Source: Dastarcus helophoroides
Taxonomy: Eukaryota; Arthropoda; Insecta; Coleoptera; Bothrideridae
NCBI GenBank assembly: GCA_028583605.1
Contig: CM053329.1
Span: 13,068,501-13,132,500, forward strand
Reading direction: 5' to 3'
DNA: 64,000 nucleotides
The notes under the pieces are model-generated. The model ran no database searches and was not told the DNA's origin. It saw nothing but the letters and a program-made list of their open reading frames with translations. Shown here piece by piece: positions 52,754-54,872 of the stretch (the stretch's first letter is position 1; every line of letters begins with the position of its first letter). A program made the translations under genes and the position numbers.

Positions 52754-54872
52754 AAAGAAATAGTCGGAGCTACTCCACTTTCTAGACGCTTCTCGGTCAA
52801 AGTTTTATACATGGCCAATATAGGGCGTGCACTATCCTTATTCTATAATCCGCGGTTTCACCAAAGAAAAAGTCCTCATAGCTAAAACTTTGCACTGTTC
52901 CAAGCTTCACTGCACACTAATTTGCTATCTTCGATTGTCTTATGTACCTAAGAATGTGTATGTATATGGGATAACACCACAGGGCTGGGATTCTGTATTT
53001 TGGATACGAAGTGGGTTGCCTAGAGTTTAGGCCAGTACGTAGGTCACCCTTTCCGGCCCCATTGTGCTATCACCGTGATTAAGGTGTCCTTGGTTATTCA
53101 TTCATTAAATGACCATTTGGTATTTTTTTGAAATATTTTTGTTTAAATTTTCAAATCACCACTGTGTCTTGAAATACCAAATTGCCATCTGGATTCTGAA
53201 TTCTGGATTCGTTGTGGGTTGCCTTAAGTTTAGACCAGCACTTAGGCCACCCTTTCCGGGCCCATTGTGCTTAAGGTGTTCTTGGTCATTCATTCAGCCA
53301 CCCAACTTTGTTGAGAAACTGAAGAACTCAACTCAAACTGGTCACACTAGGCCAGGAGTCCCTCAGCATAGATCCTCTGATTGATGCTAATGCCAAGCAG
53401 TGACACATCACGTGCTTGATACTCTTATCTTCTTTTAAACACCCCCTACAACTCGGGTCGTTTATAATTCCCATTCTGGCCACACTACGCCAGGAGTCCC
53501 TCAGCATAGATCCTCTGATTGATGCTAGTGCCAAGCAGTGACGCATCACGTGCTTGATACTCTTATCTTCTTCTAAACACCCCCTACAACTCGGGTCGTT
53601 TATAATTCCCATTCTGTGGAGGTGTCCGTCGACAGTGACCTGTCCGACACACACCAGAGGGCTATCCTCATATCTAAGACTCGTTTCCAAAACAAACTGG
53701 CTCCTTTGGATTCTATTCAGAGAGCACGATTGCTTTGTTTCAGTAATTTTTAGGGGCGGTTTGTAAACCAACAAACTTCGACGACTAGAAGTTGTCAACA
53801 TATAAGTCAGTTTGGGCTCGTGGTTTTTCTTTAGGCCGGAACGGAGCAGCACCGGAATTTTTTTTTTAAATACTTCGAAATGTTATCGAAAATTATATAC
53901 AGACAATAAATTGCCATAAAGCTTAATGCAGTGCAGTTTAATAATGCGATTACTGATGTAAATCTCTATTAAATACATCTTTGACTTGTTTAAGAAAAAT
54001 GGCCAGAAATCTGCAGTAAAGGCTTGATGCAATCCCCTATCTCTTTAACAGAAAGTAAAACGTCCTCGATGAAGAAGGAAGCACTACAGTTAATAAATTT
54101 CAACTACACAGTTAAAATCGCGTTGGACGTTACACCTAGAGGAAGTAAGTATAATTTCCAACTTTATCCACAAACTAGACTTCTTCCAGTTTCCATGTAC
54201 TTATACCAATATAACGCACTGAAAATTTTGGGTGGAGGCTTGATGGAAAACTACAATTTGGATCAAATCATATTCCGAGTACCCTCTGAACATATAATAA
54301 ACGGAATAAGGTACTCTAAGTAGTTCCACTCCAATGACTCTAACTCCTCGACTATAATTGCAGGTATCCAATGGAGATGCAACTGGTATCGTATCAAGAT
54401 GATTTTGCCAATACAGCAGAGGCACTAGCTTCAGGCTCCCTAGAGTCTGTCGCAATTTTAAGCGTCATGTTCCAGGTATTCAATCAAGATATTCTCTGTA
54501 TCTCTTTTTTGCAAAATAGTGTTATTTTCATTCATGTTTTATTGGCTTTTTCTCGCCAGTTTCTCCTTCCACGAAGAAATAGCCAATCAATTGAAACTCG
54601 ACAGGGAAAGGTTCTCAAAATTCATTTTATAGGAGGGAGGCTCAAGCAGCGATTCAATCGTAACGATGGCCAAATACATCAAAAAGATGACTTCGGGTTC
54701 ATCAACTTATAACGGCACCCGAACCACTGAATTTGATATACGAGTATCAGATCTGGTTCCCAATTCTTTGAAGTCTTATTATCGATATGAAGGTTCCATT
54801 ACGGATCCAACTTGCTCCGAGGTGGTACTGTGGAACATTTTCACTGATACTGTCTCTATTGGAACTGAGGAG
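13594..54872 (+). CDS. Acidic multi-cassette protein with C-terminal carbonic-anhydrase-related domain (28 exons traced)
   Basis: Spliced gene inferred from consistent GT-AG sites and reading frame: 25 phase-1/1 exons of 30-312 bases, all multiples of three, followed by three exons encoding most of an alpha-carbonic-anhydrase-like domain. The traced coding length is about 4,124 bases (about 1,375 residues). The extension is rich in Glu, Asp, Lys, Thr and Ser, nearly free of Cys, and built from recurring exon types (A, B, C). The CA part matches the family signature but lacks the zinc ligands, so enzyme activity is not expected. The start codon, any signal peptide and the end of the CA domain lie outside what I can trace. 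Introns hold nearly all the transposons. Long acidic extensions on CA domains occur in some biomineral matrix proteins; such a role here is only analogy. CA-related domains also occur in receptor phosphatases and secreted CA-related proteins. Confidence 0.8.
13786..14097 (+). CDS. Exon 2 traced: long Glu/Asp/Lys-rich segment
   Basis: The longest acidic exon: 312 bases, 104 codons, phase 1 at both ends, acceptor ATTACTAG and donor GTAAAA. It includes TSDEDSYEERNKELGYEAQ, a VYKEEEDDAKIQ block and a more mixed tail with IIEKIKDDFNVDNQG. It is 69 bases from exon 1. It does not fall clearly into types A, B or C and may be the ancestral, unduplicated part. Confidence 0.72.
14151..15224. mobile_element. 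Non-autonomous hAT-type element in an intron
   Basis: The ends are perfect 14-bp inverted repeats, CAGTGGCGGCTGGT at 14,151 and its complement ending at 15,224. Flanks CTTGCTAC and CTAGCTGC are 8-bp target duplications with two mismatches. The 1,074-bp interior has no transposase frame. It lies wholly within the intron between exons 2 and 3 and is independent of the larger hAT element upstream, with different ends. Confidence 0.8.
15426..15611 (+). CDS. Exon 3 traced: acidic block plus basic W-E-Y-A-Y segment
   Basis: 186 bases, phase 1/1, acceptor TTAGTTGTAG, donor GTAATA. It encodes TQTTPYTYSTSSQATEAEED followed by DDDFKDEMGEIVSDWEYAY and a basic stretch with RWRPRHPK. The DWEYAYQDKR portion resembles the W-E-x-D-Y-R core of type C exons, so this may be a diverged A-B-C fusion. 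A Penelope-end pair begins about 50 bases after the donor. Confidence 0.7.
15664..15900. mobile_element. Penelope 3'-end pair, head to head (U2)
   Basis: A minus-strand copy (about 15,664-15,750) abuts a plus-strand copy (about 15,755-15,900) that ends in CCGTTCCA. Both ribozymes are damaged: the plus copy reads CTAAGA and TAAA in place of CTGAAGA and GAAA, and the minus copy reads CTGTAGA. Confidence 0.8.
15920..16942 (+). mobile_element. Tc1/mariner-type element with 44-bp inverted repeats, transposase decayed
   Basis: The ends begin CAGGGTTAGGCAAATGTGTG and, complemented on the right, CAAGGTTGGGCAAATGTGTG, followed by matching CCCCTGATTTCT; TA dinucleotides flank both sides (15,918-15,919 and 16,943-16,944). 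The interior encodes broken transposase: NMWVGIIKRHIIEPFFLKEN with YLQLL (16,290-16,570), then, after a frame change, EWPSRSPDLSHLDYFVWRHL, the SPDLxxLDYFxW motif around the last catalytic residue. The N-terminal DNA-binding part appears deleted, giving only 1,023 bp. Confidence 0.85.
17038..17289 (-). pseudogene. GIY-YIG nuclease end of a second Penelope-like family
   Basis: The minus-strand frame begins YRVACSCSLVYIGETGRSLK with TRISEH, a GIY-YIG core clearly different from the family at 481-1,761. It runs into the element's 3' region, where rearranged hammerhead-like words (GCCCCC...GGTGGGC, AAAACGTT) appear on the minus strand near 17,120-17,170. Only the nuclease start and tail remain. 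Confidence 0.75.
17465..17575 (+). mobile_element. 3' region of the second Penelope-like family, inverted copy
   Basis: It shares with 17,040-17,170 (in inverse orientation) the words CACTTTTAGTA, TTCTTTGA and GGTCCAATCCC, then GAAGAAGTATATCCTGTACT. It holds a CTGAAGA box at 17,470-17,476, a CCCCC...GGTGG hairpin and GAAA at 17,497-17,500: a hammerhead-like layout with imperfect closing pairs. Another fragment lies at about 46,177-46,240. Confidence 0.6.
17580..18720. repeat. AT-rich satellite, irregular part
   Basis: T-rich strand words (TTTTGAAAATTTCGAC, TTTTTCAAAATTTTG) with no clear long period. The CGGTTTT dispersed repeat at 17,862-17,980 interrupts it. Open frames on either strand are low-complexity Lys/Phe/Ile peptides. 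Confidence 0.6.
18722..20170. repeat. Tandem satellite, four units of about 357 bp
   Basis: The phrase TTTGAATTTTTTCAAAG followed by TTTTAACTTTTTG starts units near 18,729, 19,088, 19,445 and 19,802; each contains the marker words GTCCGCCTTAGATTTTTATT and TTAATCGCAAGA. The units are very similar, with small indels in T-runs; the fourth is more diverged. Confidence 0.85.
20400..22200. repeat. Tandem satellite, four units of about 410-450 bp
   Basis: The phrase GAAAATTTCGACCTTTTA recurs near 20,465, 20,912, 21,325 and 21,765, each followed by TCAAAATTTCG and later ACTGCTTCT(TC)G. The unit differs from the 357-bp satellite next to it. The array ends at a short perfect inverted repeat AAAGTTTAGTAGA/TCTACTAAACTTT around 22,192-22,221. 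Confidence 0.75.
22222..23440. other. AT-rich sequence with satellite words on the opposite strand
   Basis: No gene is seen. From about 22,560 the satellite-like words switch to the complementary strand (AAAATTT, TCGAAATTTTAAG, AAAAAAGTC), as if the array changes orientation after the small inverted repeat at 22.2 kb. Confidence 0.45.
23441..23555 (+). repeat. Truncated copy of the LTR-like repeat (3' part)
   Basis: It shares GGCGCTTATC-GCCGTATAATT, CGCGGCCACTTCCCATTAT, TTTTCTAGAGAATTCCTTAC and TTATAGCTACAATTTGCTACA with the full copies at 38.6, 45.6 and 51.2 kb. It lies immediately before the acceptor of the first A exon. Confidence 0.75.
23576..24131 (+). CDS. Cassette 1: exons A (23,576-23,752), B (23,815-23,913), C (23,997-24,131)
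   Basis: Three phase-1/1 exons separated by short introns of 62 and 83 bases. A (59 codons) carries QLVFDEYTLQDEKTGRIPTL and a Lys/Thr tail; its donor GTCGGT is weaker than the others. B (33 codons) is the acidic DYEYYADDEESDDDK followed by IFTKPTKPG. C (45 codons) has KVKEHVQSWDKDYRVAAK, then a tail DSDYEDDEESDDEPG. The layout and motif order repeat in cassettes 2, 3 and 4. The intron after B starts GTATCAA, as in cassette 3. Confidence 0.8.
24303..26205 (+). pseudogene. LINE family 1 copy, broken, with an internal duplication
   Basis: RT fragments in order: YNKGVFPNIWKS (24,690-24,730), VSLDISKAFDRVWQRSLLAK (24,948 on), AGVPQGSVLSS with LLHINDLL, then ADDSN, and FSWDDHVHAIAKFAS to LEYCSYVW (25,371-25,630). 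Stops and frameshifts break the frame, and a stretch is deleted between the post-catalytic DRP and the next block (near 25,320). The C-terminal stretch with ESLTDSL-x-TLEHRRMVGD occurs twice (about 25,660-25,775 and 25,850-25,965), an imperfect duplication of about 190 bp. The 3' end is TTTGCGAGTGGATTAAAC and an A-run. It lies in the intron between cassettes 1 and 2. Confidence 0.85.
26216..26362. mobile_element. Penelope 3'-end pair (U3), plus copy internally deleted
   Basis: The minus copy (26,216-26,283) keeps CTGAAGA and hairpin II but has AAAA for GAAA. The facing plus copy goes from CTGAAGATGATAG directly to GGGACAAAATTTG, losing the rest of the ribozyme. Confidence 0.75.
26642..27132 (+). 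CDS. Cassette 2: exons A (26,642-26,794), B (26,858-26,935), C (26,992-27,132)
   Basis: Same architecture as cassette 1, with introns of 63 and 56 bases. A (51 codons) is VTTQKAVEEPNKNLAVNKNE and a Thr-rich tail ending in TKTTTGDEG. B (26 codons) is IEDDDEYEEEETEESN followed by PLFNKTNKSG. C (47 codons) is KKVRDKVKDHMQNWEKDYRV, AAEVIDELFDY, then NQSDYEFEDQTG; NQS is a possible N-glycosylation site. All exons are phase 1/1. The acceptor of C is ATGAAG, a little unusual but the only one that keeps the frame and motif. Confidence 0.8.
27225..27590 (-). pseudogene. Mariner transposase C-terminal part
   Basis: On the minus strand FFLDHDKASCHNSFLSGQIL corresponds to the mariner HHDNAxxH catalytic region, and further along TFQKYFQSWNRGWDMCI matches the usual C-terminal W-x-x-R-W-x-x-C-I. 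Frames are broken. A piece of what may be the same gene (FFDIEGIMESGFARREATVN) lies on the minus strand at about 30,755-30,960, so the pogo element and LINE debris between them may have split one mariner copy. Confidence 0.7.
27590..27752 (+). pseudogene. LINE C-terminal fragment split by the pogo element
   Basis: The plus strand reads INDRIAENKIKWKEQVERIN, RLPAKAKFYRC and GRLRKKWV, the typical last part of RTE-type LINE ORF2. The sequence continues on the far side of the pogo insertion at 30,693 with a basic tail. Confidence 0.55.
27755..30690 (-). mobile_element. Complete pogo-type DNA transposon
   Basis: The ends are perfect 19-bp inverted repeats beginning GGGCGGGGCTAGTTGATCA (27,755 and, complemented, 30,690), flanked by TA on both sides (27,753-27,754 and 30,691-30,692), the target duplication of the Tc1/mariner/pogo superfamily. 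Its 2,936 bp hold one transposase gene on the minus strand. GC-richer ends and the nearly intact gene point to a fairly recent insertion. Confidence 0.9.
28254..30157 (-). pseudogene. Pogo transposase with C-terminal PHD-like zinc finger, two stops and frameshifts
   Basis: From the N-terminus: a helix-turn-helix with NGAAKQFNINRMTMKRYISK (from 30,157), a second DNA-binding region with FSDEQEISLKEYL and GKDWLTKFMARNPDL, then the DDE catalytic core with first Asp in NVDETG (about 29,600), second in LLVLDNHSSH and third in LQPLDVSVFGPFK, then GFKKSGVYPFN. A Ser/Ala/Thr-rich spacer of degenerate 14-codon repeats (28,700-28,900) precedes C-x2-C residues reading CLLCNEEF...WIQCQICKQWSHIKC...FVCINC (28,260-28,420), a PHD-like finger. 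Breaks: TGA where Trp is expected at about 29,615 and again near 29,370, a one-base shift in an A-run near 29,555, and a frame change before the finger at 28,515. Confidence 0.85.
30755..30960 (-). pseudogene. Mariner transposase central fragment
   Basis: The minus strand has THFFDIEGIMESGFARREAT and VNSEY, matching the mariner FFD-x-x-G-x-x-x-x-x-F-x-x-x-G-x-T-V-N region after the first catalytic aspartate. An (AAG)n run at 30,727-30,760 adjoins it. See the partner piece at 27,225-27,590. Confidence 0.55.
30985..33100 (+). pseudogene. LINE family 1 copy with internal tandem expansions
   Basis: The usual pieces are present: FPNIW-like start, ISKKGKRNLTNNYRPMSSLP (31,077 on), a second partly repeated copy of that block, the VPQGS region (31,700), RLRKQQIQMMNRDLETVLNW (31,850), and the ILEVNASINFSWGDHICAIA region repeated three times (31,996-32,590, about 195 bp each). 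A 16-bp minisatellite occupies 31,573-31,687. The 3' end GCGAGTGGATTGAAC is at about 33,085. Frames are broken throughout. Confidence 0.85.
31573..31687. repeat. 16-bp minisatellite inside the LINE
   Basis: About seven copies of ATGGCATCTCATCATG. Other copies of the LINE have this word only once, so it expanded locally. Confidence 0.9.
33105..33485. other. Unassigned, possibly transposase debris
   Basis: No intact gene. Short frames on both strands contain no motif I can name with confidence. The stretch lies between a LINE 3' end and the Penelope-derived tandem array. Confidence 0.3.
33486..35280. repeat. Tandem array of ~433-bp units derived from Penelope ends
   Basis: The marker TCTCTCTGAAG followed by the ribozyme remnant recurs at 33,868-33,878, 34,301-34,311, 34,736-34,746 and 35,151-35,161 (offsets 433, 435 and 415). 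Each unit holds a head-to-head pair of Penelope 3' ends and a shared 200-bp spacer with AATGCATTGTT, GCGACAG and GACTGATAAGTCACAACTTG. In the first three units the plus ribozyme has lost hairpin II (CTGAAG joined to CTGTCGAAA) and the minus one reads CTCAAGA. The fourth plus copy is nearly intact. Confidence 0.88.
35152..35192 (+). ncRNA. Hammerhead-type ribozyme, near-intact, in the last array unit
   Basis: CTCT, CTGAAGA (35,156-35,162), extra T, hairpin GATAG-CTTGG-CTATC, GAAA (35,179-35,182), then AGCGTT and AGAG. The C-to-A change after GAAA removes the second stem III pair, so activity may be reduced. Confidence 0.6.
35505..36037 (+). CDS. Cassette 3: exons A (35,505-35,678), B (35,736-35,822), C (35,906-36,037)
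   Basis: Introns of 57 and 83 bases, all phase 1/1. A (58 codons) is STSAKMEKPVVSGSYTTPHK, later IQILANDTFKNKESI and a Thr/Ala tail. B (29 codons) is VENDYEDDEEDEEAENVF followed by NKSTKPSADTG. C (44 codons) is HQKVRDKVKSHIQSWEENYR, IVAEAMDEYLYSDEKTDEGF. An alternative donor for C 13 bases downstream (AAGTCAG|GTACAAG) also keeps phase 1 only if read through, and aligns with the donor position in cassette 2. The B and C sequences are closest to those of cassette 2. Confidence 0.82.
36264..38385 (+). CDS. Cassette 4: exons A (36,264-36,527), B (36,581-36,667), C (38,245-38,385)
   Basis: A is enlarged to 88 codons by a Glu/Gly run from GAA/GGA triplets (36,335-36,415); it keeps NVLIIEEYTLSDEE, which matches VIIEEYTFPDE of the A exon at 39,081. 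B (29 codons) is MEDYYEDKKKPEEDENIFNE. C (47 codons) is REKMREKVIEQIEHWEEDYR, VAVELIDEYFGSGNGTDEEY; NGT is a possible N-glycosylation site. The A-B intron is 53 bases, but the B-C intron is 1,577 bases because of a Penelope pair and a fold-back insertion. Despite that the flanking sites GTATTAA and TTATTGTAG are intact. Confidence 0.82.
37030..38165. mobile_element. Composite fold-back element with nested Penelope pair
   Basis: Outer inverted ends: GCGCC(C/A)TCGGCGTGACATG-type words at about 37,030-37,105 and, complemented, 38,085-38,165. Two further inverted pairs lie inside: 37,461-37,605 with 37,714-37,859, and 37,607-37,706 with 37,984-38,076, each around 85% similar by eye. A Penelope pair (37,111-37,270) sits just inside the left end. 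A related end occurs alone at 39,344-39,405. No ORF is recognisable. Confidence 0.7.
37111..37270. mobile_element. Penelope 3'-end pair (U5), ribozyme halves lost
   Basis: The minus part (37,111-37,193) runs from TTGAAATACAAATTTTGTCC to GATAGCCAAG, and the plus part (37,194-37,270) from TTTTTTAATC to CCGTTCCA. The central ribozyme of both halves is deleted. Confidence 0.8.
38593..38970. repeat. LTR-like dispersed repeat, complete copy
   Basis: It starts TGTTGCGCGTTATCG and ends TTTGTTACA, a TG...CA layout, with ATAC on both sides (38,589-38,592 and 38,971-38,974) as a 4-bp target duplication. It contains a run of AACTAACTAACTG words. Related copies lie at 45,569-45,912 and 51,185-51,508, with a fragment at 23.4 kb. 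A solo LTR is the simplest reading, but no internal retroviral-type genes are in the window. Confidence 0.65.
39081..39266 (+). CDS. Exon 16 traced: type A without partners
   Basis: 62 codons, phase 1/1, acceptor TATTTTTTAG and donor GTCAGT. It encodes VTSKIKSNDSNDKVVIIEEY, TFPDEIMKKISPLVSNFEKE and a Thr/Ser tail ending in TTRVTG. The following intron of 5.8 kb contains two mariners and LINEs; no B or C exon of this cassette is found before the next acidic exon at 45,085, so they may have been lost. Confidence 0.8.
39622..41055 (+). pseudogene. Mariner element transposase, interrupted by a LINE fragment
   Basis: The N-terminal part (39,622-39,894) has LLYEFTLGTKDAETYREICV, WFKKFASGNEYLEDEPRSRR and PSTIN, the mariner helix-turn-helix and linker. 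The catalytic part resumes at about 40,545 with YYELLPSGQTITAKIYLAQL and SVVLHHDNTRPHMAKITQE, then LPHPPYSPDLQVTT. Between them (about 40,090-40,540) lies a LINE 3' fragment on the minus strand. A stop ends the first frame at 39,894 and the third catalytic region changes frame. Terminal repeats were not found with certainty. Confidence 0.85.
40090..40540 (-). pseudogene. LINE family 2 C-terminal cysteine-rich fragment
   Basis: The minus strand encodes MGIINDPSCRGCLEEDKSVE then HVMCHCPAFASIRGS, a C-x2-C-x8-H-x4-C zinc-knuckle-like motif typical of the end of RNase-H-type LINE ORF2, and ends FHKVGWVNE. The 3' untranslated words CCGGGCCCATTGTGCTATC follow. The family recurs at 53.0-53.9 kb. Confidence 0.75.
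41385..43145 (+). pseudogene. LINE family 1 copy, longest 5' extent
   Basis: It starts with a pre-RT region, MEMSINWEELGDFFASFLWQ and AESITETILIGMECSISHSQ (41,385-41,690), then LPVISKVMEKVINIKILKYL and FRQQHSTGNLMAYVTHICNS with VALDIAKAFDKD (41,821-42,048). Later blocks are out of frame, and the 3' end GCGAGAGGATTAAACTTT lies near 43,130. It is in the same intron as the two mariners. Confidence 0.85.
43259..44529 (-). mobile_element. Mariner element, full length, transposase broken
   Basis: Inverted ends GGTCATTCAACACGTCCGTA (from 43,259) and, complemented on the right, GTCCATTCAAAAGTCCATAG, with TA on both sides (43,257-43,258 and 44,530-44,531). The 1,271-bp length is usual for mariner. 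On the minus strand: RQLVEKWITEFKRGRTSTND and DAERSGRP (43,941-44,330); YVTMDETWLHYYTPESKRQS (43,698-43,928), holding the first catalytic Asp; then KKVFFHEDNALCHKSM and SSDLAPRDFFLFSDLKRMF in further frames. One change replaces the usual HHDN with HEDN. Confidence 0.9.
44532..45080. other. Intron sequence with a possible pogo-type terminus
   Basis: Near 45,020-45,050 the complement reads CAGTAAACTCTCGCTAAAGT, which resembles the CAGT...CTCGCTAA ends of pogo/Tigger elements, and several GTTAAAGTTG words lie upstream (44,800-44,850). The opposite end was not located, so an element cannot be delimited. No gene is seen. Confidence 0.4.
45085..45276 (+). CDS. Exon 17 traced: A/B-like fusion
   Basis: 64 codons, phase 1/1, acceptor GAATCTTTCAG, donor GTAAAT. 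It encodes LFSFNSGNQNIKSSGEKLEA, a middle TLSAEDNKSTSNEEKTEKEM and an acidic end EDAYPEEEYEDATTS. The Ser/Thr/Lys start resembles type A and the acidic end type B, without the intron that separates them elsewhere. Confidence 0.75.
45569..45912. repeat. LTR-like dispersed repeat, second copy
   Basis: It shares TGTTGAGTGTTATCGGTTCG, the ACTAACTGACT run, GGTTTCTAGAACGGATCTCC and the TTTCTTACA end with the copy at 38.6 kb. I see no matching target duplication. Confidence 0.65.
45913..46290. other. Intron; fragment of second Penelope family tail
   Basis: No gene is seen. Bases about 46,177-46,240 match, in the complement, the GTTCTTTGACAAGGTCCAAT and GAAGAAGTATAT words of the element near 17.5 kb. 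Confidence 0.5.
46291..46425 (+). CDS. Exon 18 traced: type C variant
   Basis: 45 codons, phase 1/1, acceptor CTATTTAAG, donor GTTGGT. It encodes VKPKEQAPEKIQTVQNWKED then YLVTVEDEYPDGDYDEYEEP. It keeps W-K-E-D-Y-x-V in place of W-E-x-D-Y-R-V and an acidic, Tyr-rich tail, but the basic lead sequence is diverged. Confidence 0.75.
46580..46768 (+). CDS. Exon 19 traced: A/B-like with a DSEDEDSEDED run
   Basis: 63 codons, phase 1/1, acceptor TTTGATTGTAG, donor GTTAGT. It encodes ETSKDTITPKSSINISTVLK, then LTTTSPANTDKDDEDEDSED and EDSEDEDDDEKVKK. The GAAGATGAAGATTCT repeat shows local expansion. The alternating D/S/E pattern would be a target for casein-kinase-type phosphorylation if the protein is secreted or nuclear; that is inference. 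Confidence 0.78.
46920..47960 (+). pseudogene. LINE family 1 copy, 5'-truncated
   Basis: It begins at a LADRSLQVVVDG-like stretch, followed by VPQGSVMSPTLFLVHINDF and SYPDDCSLVSSFLSD (46,959-47,192), where YADD has become YPDD, then MRSNLSILGVNASTNFSWDD to IRLIDVDNLTDSLETLEHRL (47,302-47,673). The 3' end TTTGCGAGTGGATTCAAC lies near 47,950. Confidence 0.85.
48024..48120 (-). mobile_element. Penelope 3' end, truncated (U6)
   Basis: A minus copy from AAATTGAAATACAACTCCTG to GATAGCTAAGCTATCATCTTA. It stops within the CTGAAGA box, so the ribozyme is incomplete. Confidence 0.75.
48271..48384 (+). CDS. Exon 20 traced: acidic B/C-like
   Basis: 38 codons, phase 1/1, acceptor TCTCTTTCAG, donor GTATTT. 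It encodes ERSNTEDEEATESDESDTDE, EEDRRVATESGDEYSDEG. RRVATESGDEY keeps an echo of the D-Y-R-V-A-x-E core of type C, but the Trp is gone. Confidence 0.75.
48385..49008. other. Intron, nothing recognised
   Basis: AT-rich sequence with no repeat family or motif that I recognise from elsewhere in the window. Confidence 0.4.
49009..49152 (+). CDS. Exon 21 traced: type C
   Basis: 48 codons, phase 1/1, acceptor TTTGATTGTAG, donor GTATGA. It encodes SKTETEANIHDKVDESILNW then EEQYRVSDDDFDEYMENF and DGTDTEPPG. The W-E-E-Q-Y-R-V motif is clear. A Penelope end starts 35 bases after the donor. Confidence 0.8.
49187..49324 (-). mobile_element. Penelope 3' end (U7), full module, damaged ribozyme
   Basis: On the minus strand it runs from CTGAATAGGATAGCTTGGC through GAAACGCGTTAGAG and the GGTTGTG-like tail to GTCCGTTCCACC. 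The CTGAAGA box reads CTGAATA, and hairpin II has one G-C-to-mismatch change. Confidence 0.75.
49331..50917 (-). pseudogene. Jockey-like LINE, ORF2 reverse transcriptase, broken
   Basis: On the minus strand: SNEEEIQSFLRKLNVKKDPV with NYRPISLLSNLGKVAKRILR (50,491-50,859), then MPQGSALSPLLYSLFTADMS, ATYADDTALVAYS (50,050-50,298; intact YADD), then AKYLGVILDKRLTFQAQIDY (49,735-49,932). These are typical Jockey RT blocks and differ from LINE family 1. Stops separate the pieces. The GC-richer 3' tail reaches about 49,331. Confidence 0.85.
50918..51843 (-). pseudogene. Penelope-like GIY-YIG fragment, split by the LTR-like repeat
   Basis: On the minus strand SGIYQISCKDCPQKYVGQTR and LQIRLKEHLAHLR (51,481-51,807) is close to the nuclease at 1,440-1,560. 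The C-terminal coding and 3' region continue on the other side of the insertion at 51,185-51,508, down to about 50,918, and match 1,640-1,865. No ribozyme follows; the Jockey-like LINE begins there. Confidence 0.85.
51185..51508. repeat. LTR-like dispersed repeat, third copy
   Basis: It starts TGTTGGGCGTTATCGG and ends TTTGTTACA and interrupts the Penelope fragment, so it is the younger insertion. Flanks AATT and ATAT do not form a clean duplication. Confidence 0.68.
51844..51945 (+). mobile_element. Penelope fragment in inverse orientation to its neighbour
   Basis: It matches 1,260-1,345 (TTTCCGAG-TGA-GAAAACAAAAAC, CACTTCCATTTGAACCCTCGC) on the plus strand and abuts the minus-strand fragment that begins with the same CATTTGAAC words. 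This is a second head-to-head junction within the same element family. Confidence 0.75.
51969..52411 (+). CDS. Exons 22-25 traced: short acidic linkers before the CA domain
   Basis: Four phase-1/1 exons: 51,969-51,998 (ESPEVEATVT-like, 10 codons), 52,052-52,159 (36 codons, AITQVTEDLVMSSTEEELYE then EEEFTDEVRRVTDHEG), 52,225-52,308 (28 codons, CEGEDCVKETRPKGTFVKIP and a Thr end) and 52,370-52,411 (14 codons, SYIILKNLRYKNEG). Donors GTAAGC, GTAATA, GTAAGT and GTAAGA are good. The two cysteines in CEGEDC are the only ones noticed in the extension. The last two exons may correspond to the poorly conserved N-terminus of the CA domain. Confidence 0.65.
52536..52853. mobile_element. Small inverted-repeat element with a (GA)n microsatellite
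   Basis: The ends ACGGATTATAGAAGTAGGAT and, complemented on the right, CGCGGATTATAGAATAAGGA are imperfect inverted repeats, flanked by TTCACC on both sides (about 52,529 and 52,854). A GA run occupies about 52,696-52,752. There is no ORF. It looks like a MITE. Confidence 0.6.
52990..53870 (-). pseudogene. LINE family 2 fragments, with an in-frame 138-bp duplication
   Basis: The minus frame 53,328-53,852 encodes LETSLRYEDSPLVCVGQVTV then DGHLHRMGIINDPSCRGCLE and HVMRHCLALASIRGS, followed by a second copy MGIINDPSCRGCLKEDKSIK with HVMCHC. The repeat unit of 138 bp (46 codons) lies at about 53,339-53,476 and 53,477-53,617. The 3' untranslated part CACCCTTTCCGGGCCCATTG occurs twice (53,025-53,100 and 53,230-53,290), so the 3' end is duplicated too. 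Confidence 0.8.
54052..54310 (+). CDS. CA-like exon 1: N-terminal half of the carbonic-anhydrase-related domain
   Basis: 259 bases, enters in phase 1 and leaves in phase 2. It encodes ESKTSSMKKEALQLINFNYT, VKIALDVTP, then NALKILGGGLMENYNLDQII and FRVPSEHIINGIR. G-G-G/P-L-x-x-x-Y-x-L-x-Q followed by SEH is the CA core; active enzymes have QFHFHWG where this has QIIFRVP, so zinc ligands His94 and His96 (human CA2 numbering) are replaced by Ile and Arg. Glu106 of the SEH triplet is kept. The N-terminal SPI(D/N)I region is not seen. Confidence 0.82.
54364..54475 (+). CDS. CA-like exon 2
   Basis: 112 bases; the arginine codon is completed across the intron to read G-I-R-Y-P-M-E-M-Q-L-V-S. SEH-x4-G-I-R-YPMEMQLV fits the alpha-CA signature except that the third zinc ligand (His119) is Gln. 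It continues YQDDFANTAEALASGSLESV then AILSVMFQ, matching the VLGVFFEV strand. It leaves in phase 0 with donor GTATTC. The preceding intron is 53 bases. Confidence 0.85.
54633..54872 (+). CDS. CA-like exon 3
   Basis: 80 codons, phase 0 at both ends, acceptor CATTTTATAG and donor GTAAGA. It encodes EGGSSSDSIVTMAKYIKKMT, then FDIRVSDLVPNSLKSYYRYE and GSITDPTCSEVVLWNIFTDT. YYRYEGS-x-T-x-P-x-C-S-E-x-V-x-W is a hallmark of the alpha-CA fold; Thr199 is kept and Thr200 is Asp. The domain's last part, with the usual NxRPxQ, should be in a later exon that I do not find before the satellite. An alternative acceptor at 54,560 would break the frame and is not preferred. Confidence 0.87.

Noticed and set aside
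54560..54632. Alternative acceptor TTCTCGCCAG for the last CA-like exon
   Set aside because: It has a better pyrimidine tract, but the resulting frame reaches a stop at 54,712 and loses YYRYEGS; the TTTATAG acceptor gives the family sequence.
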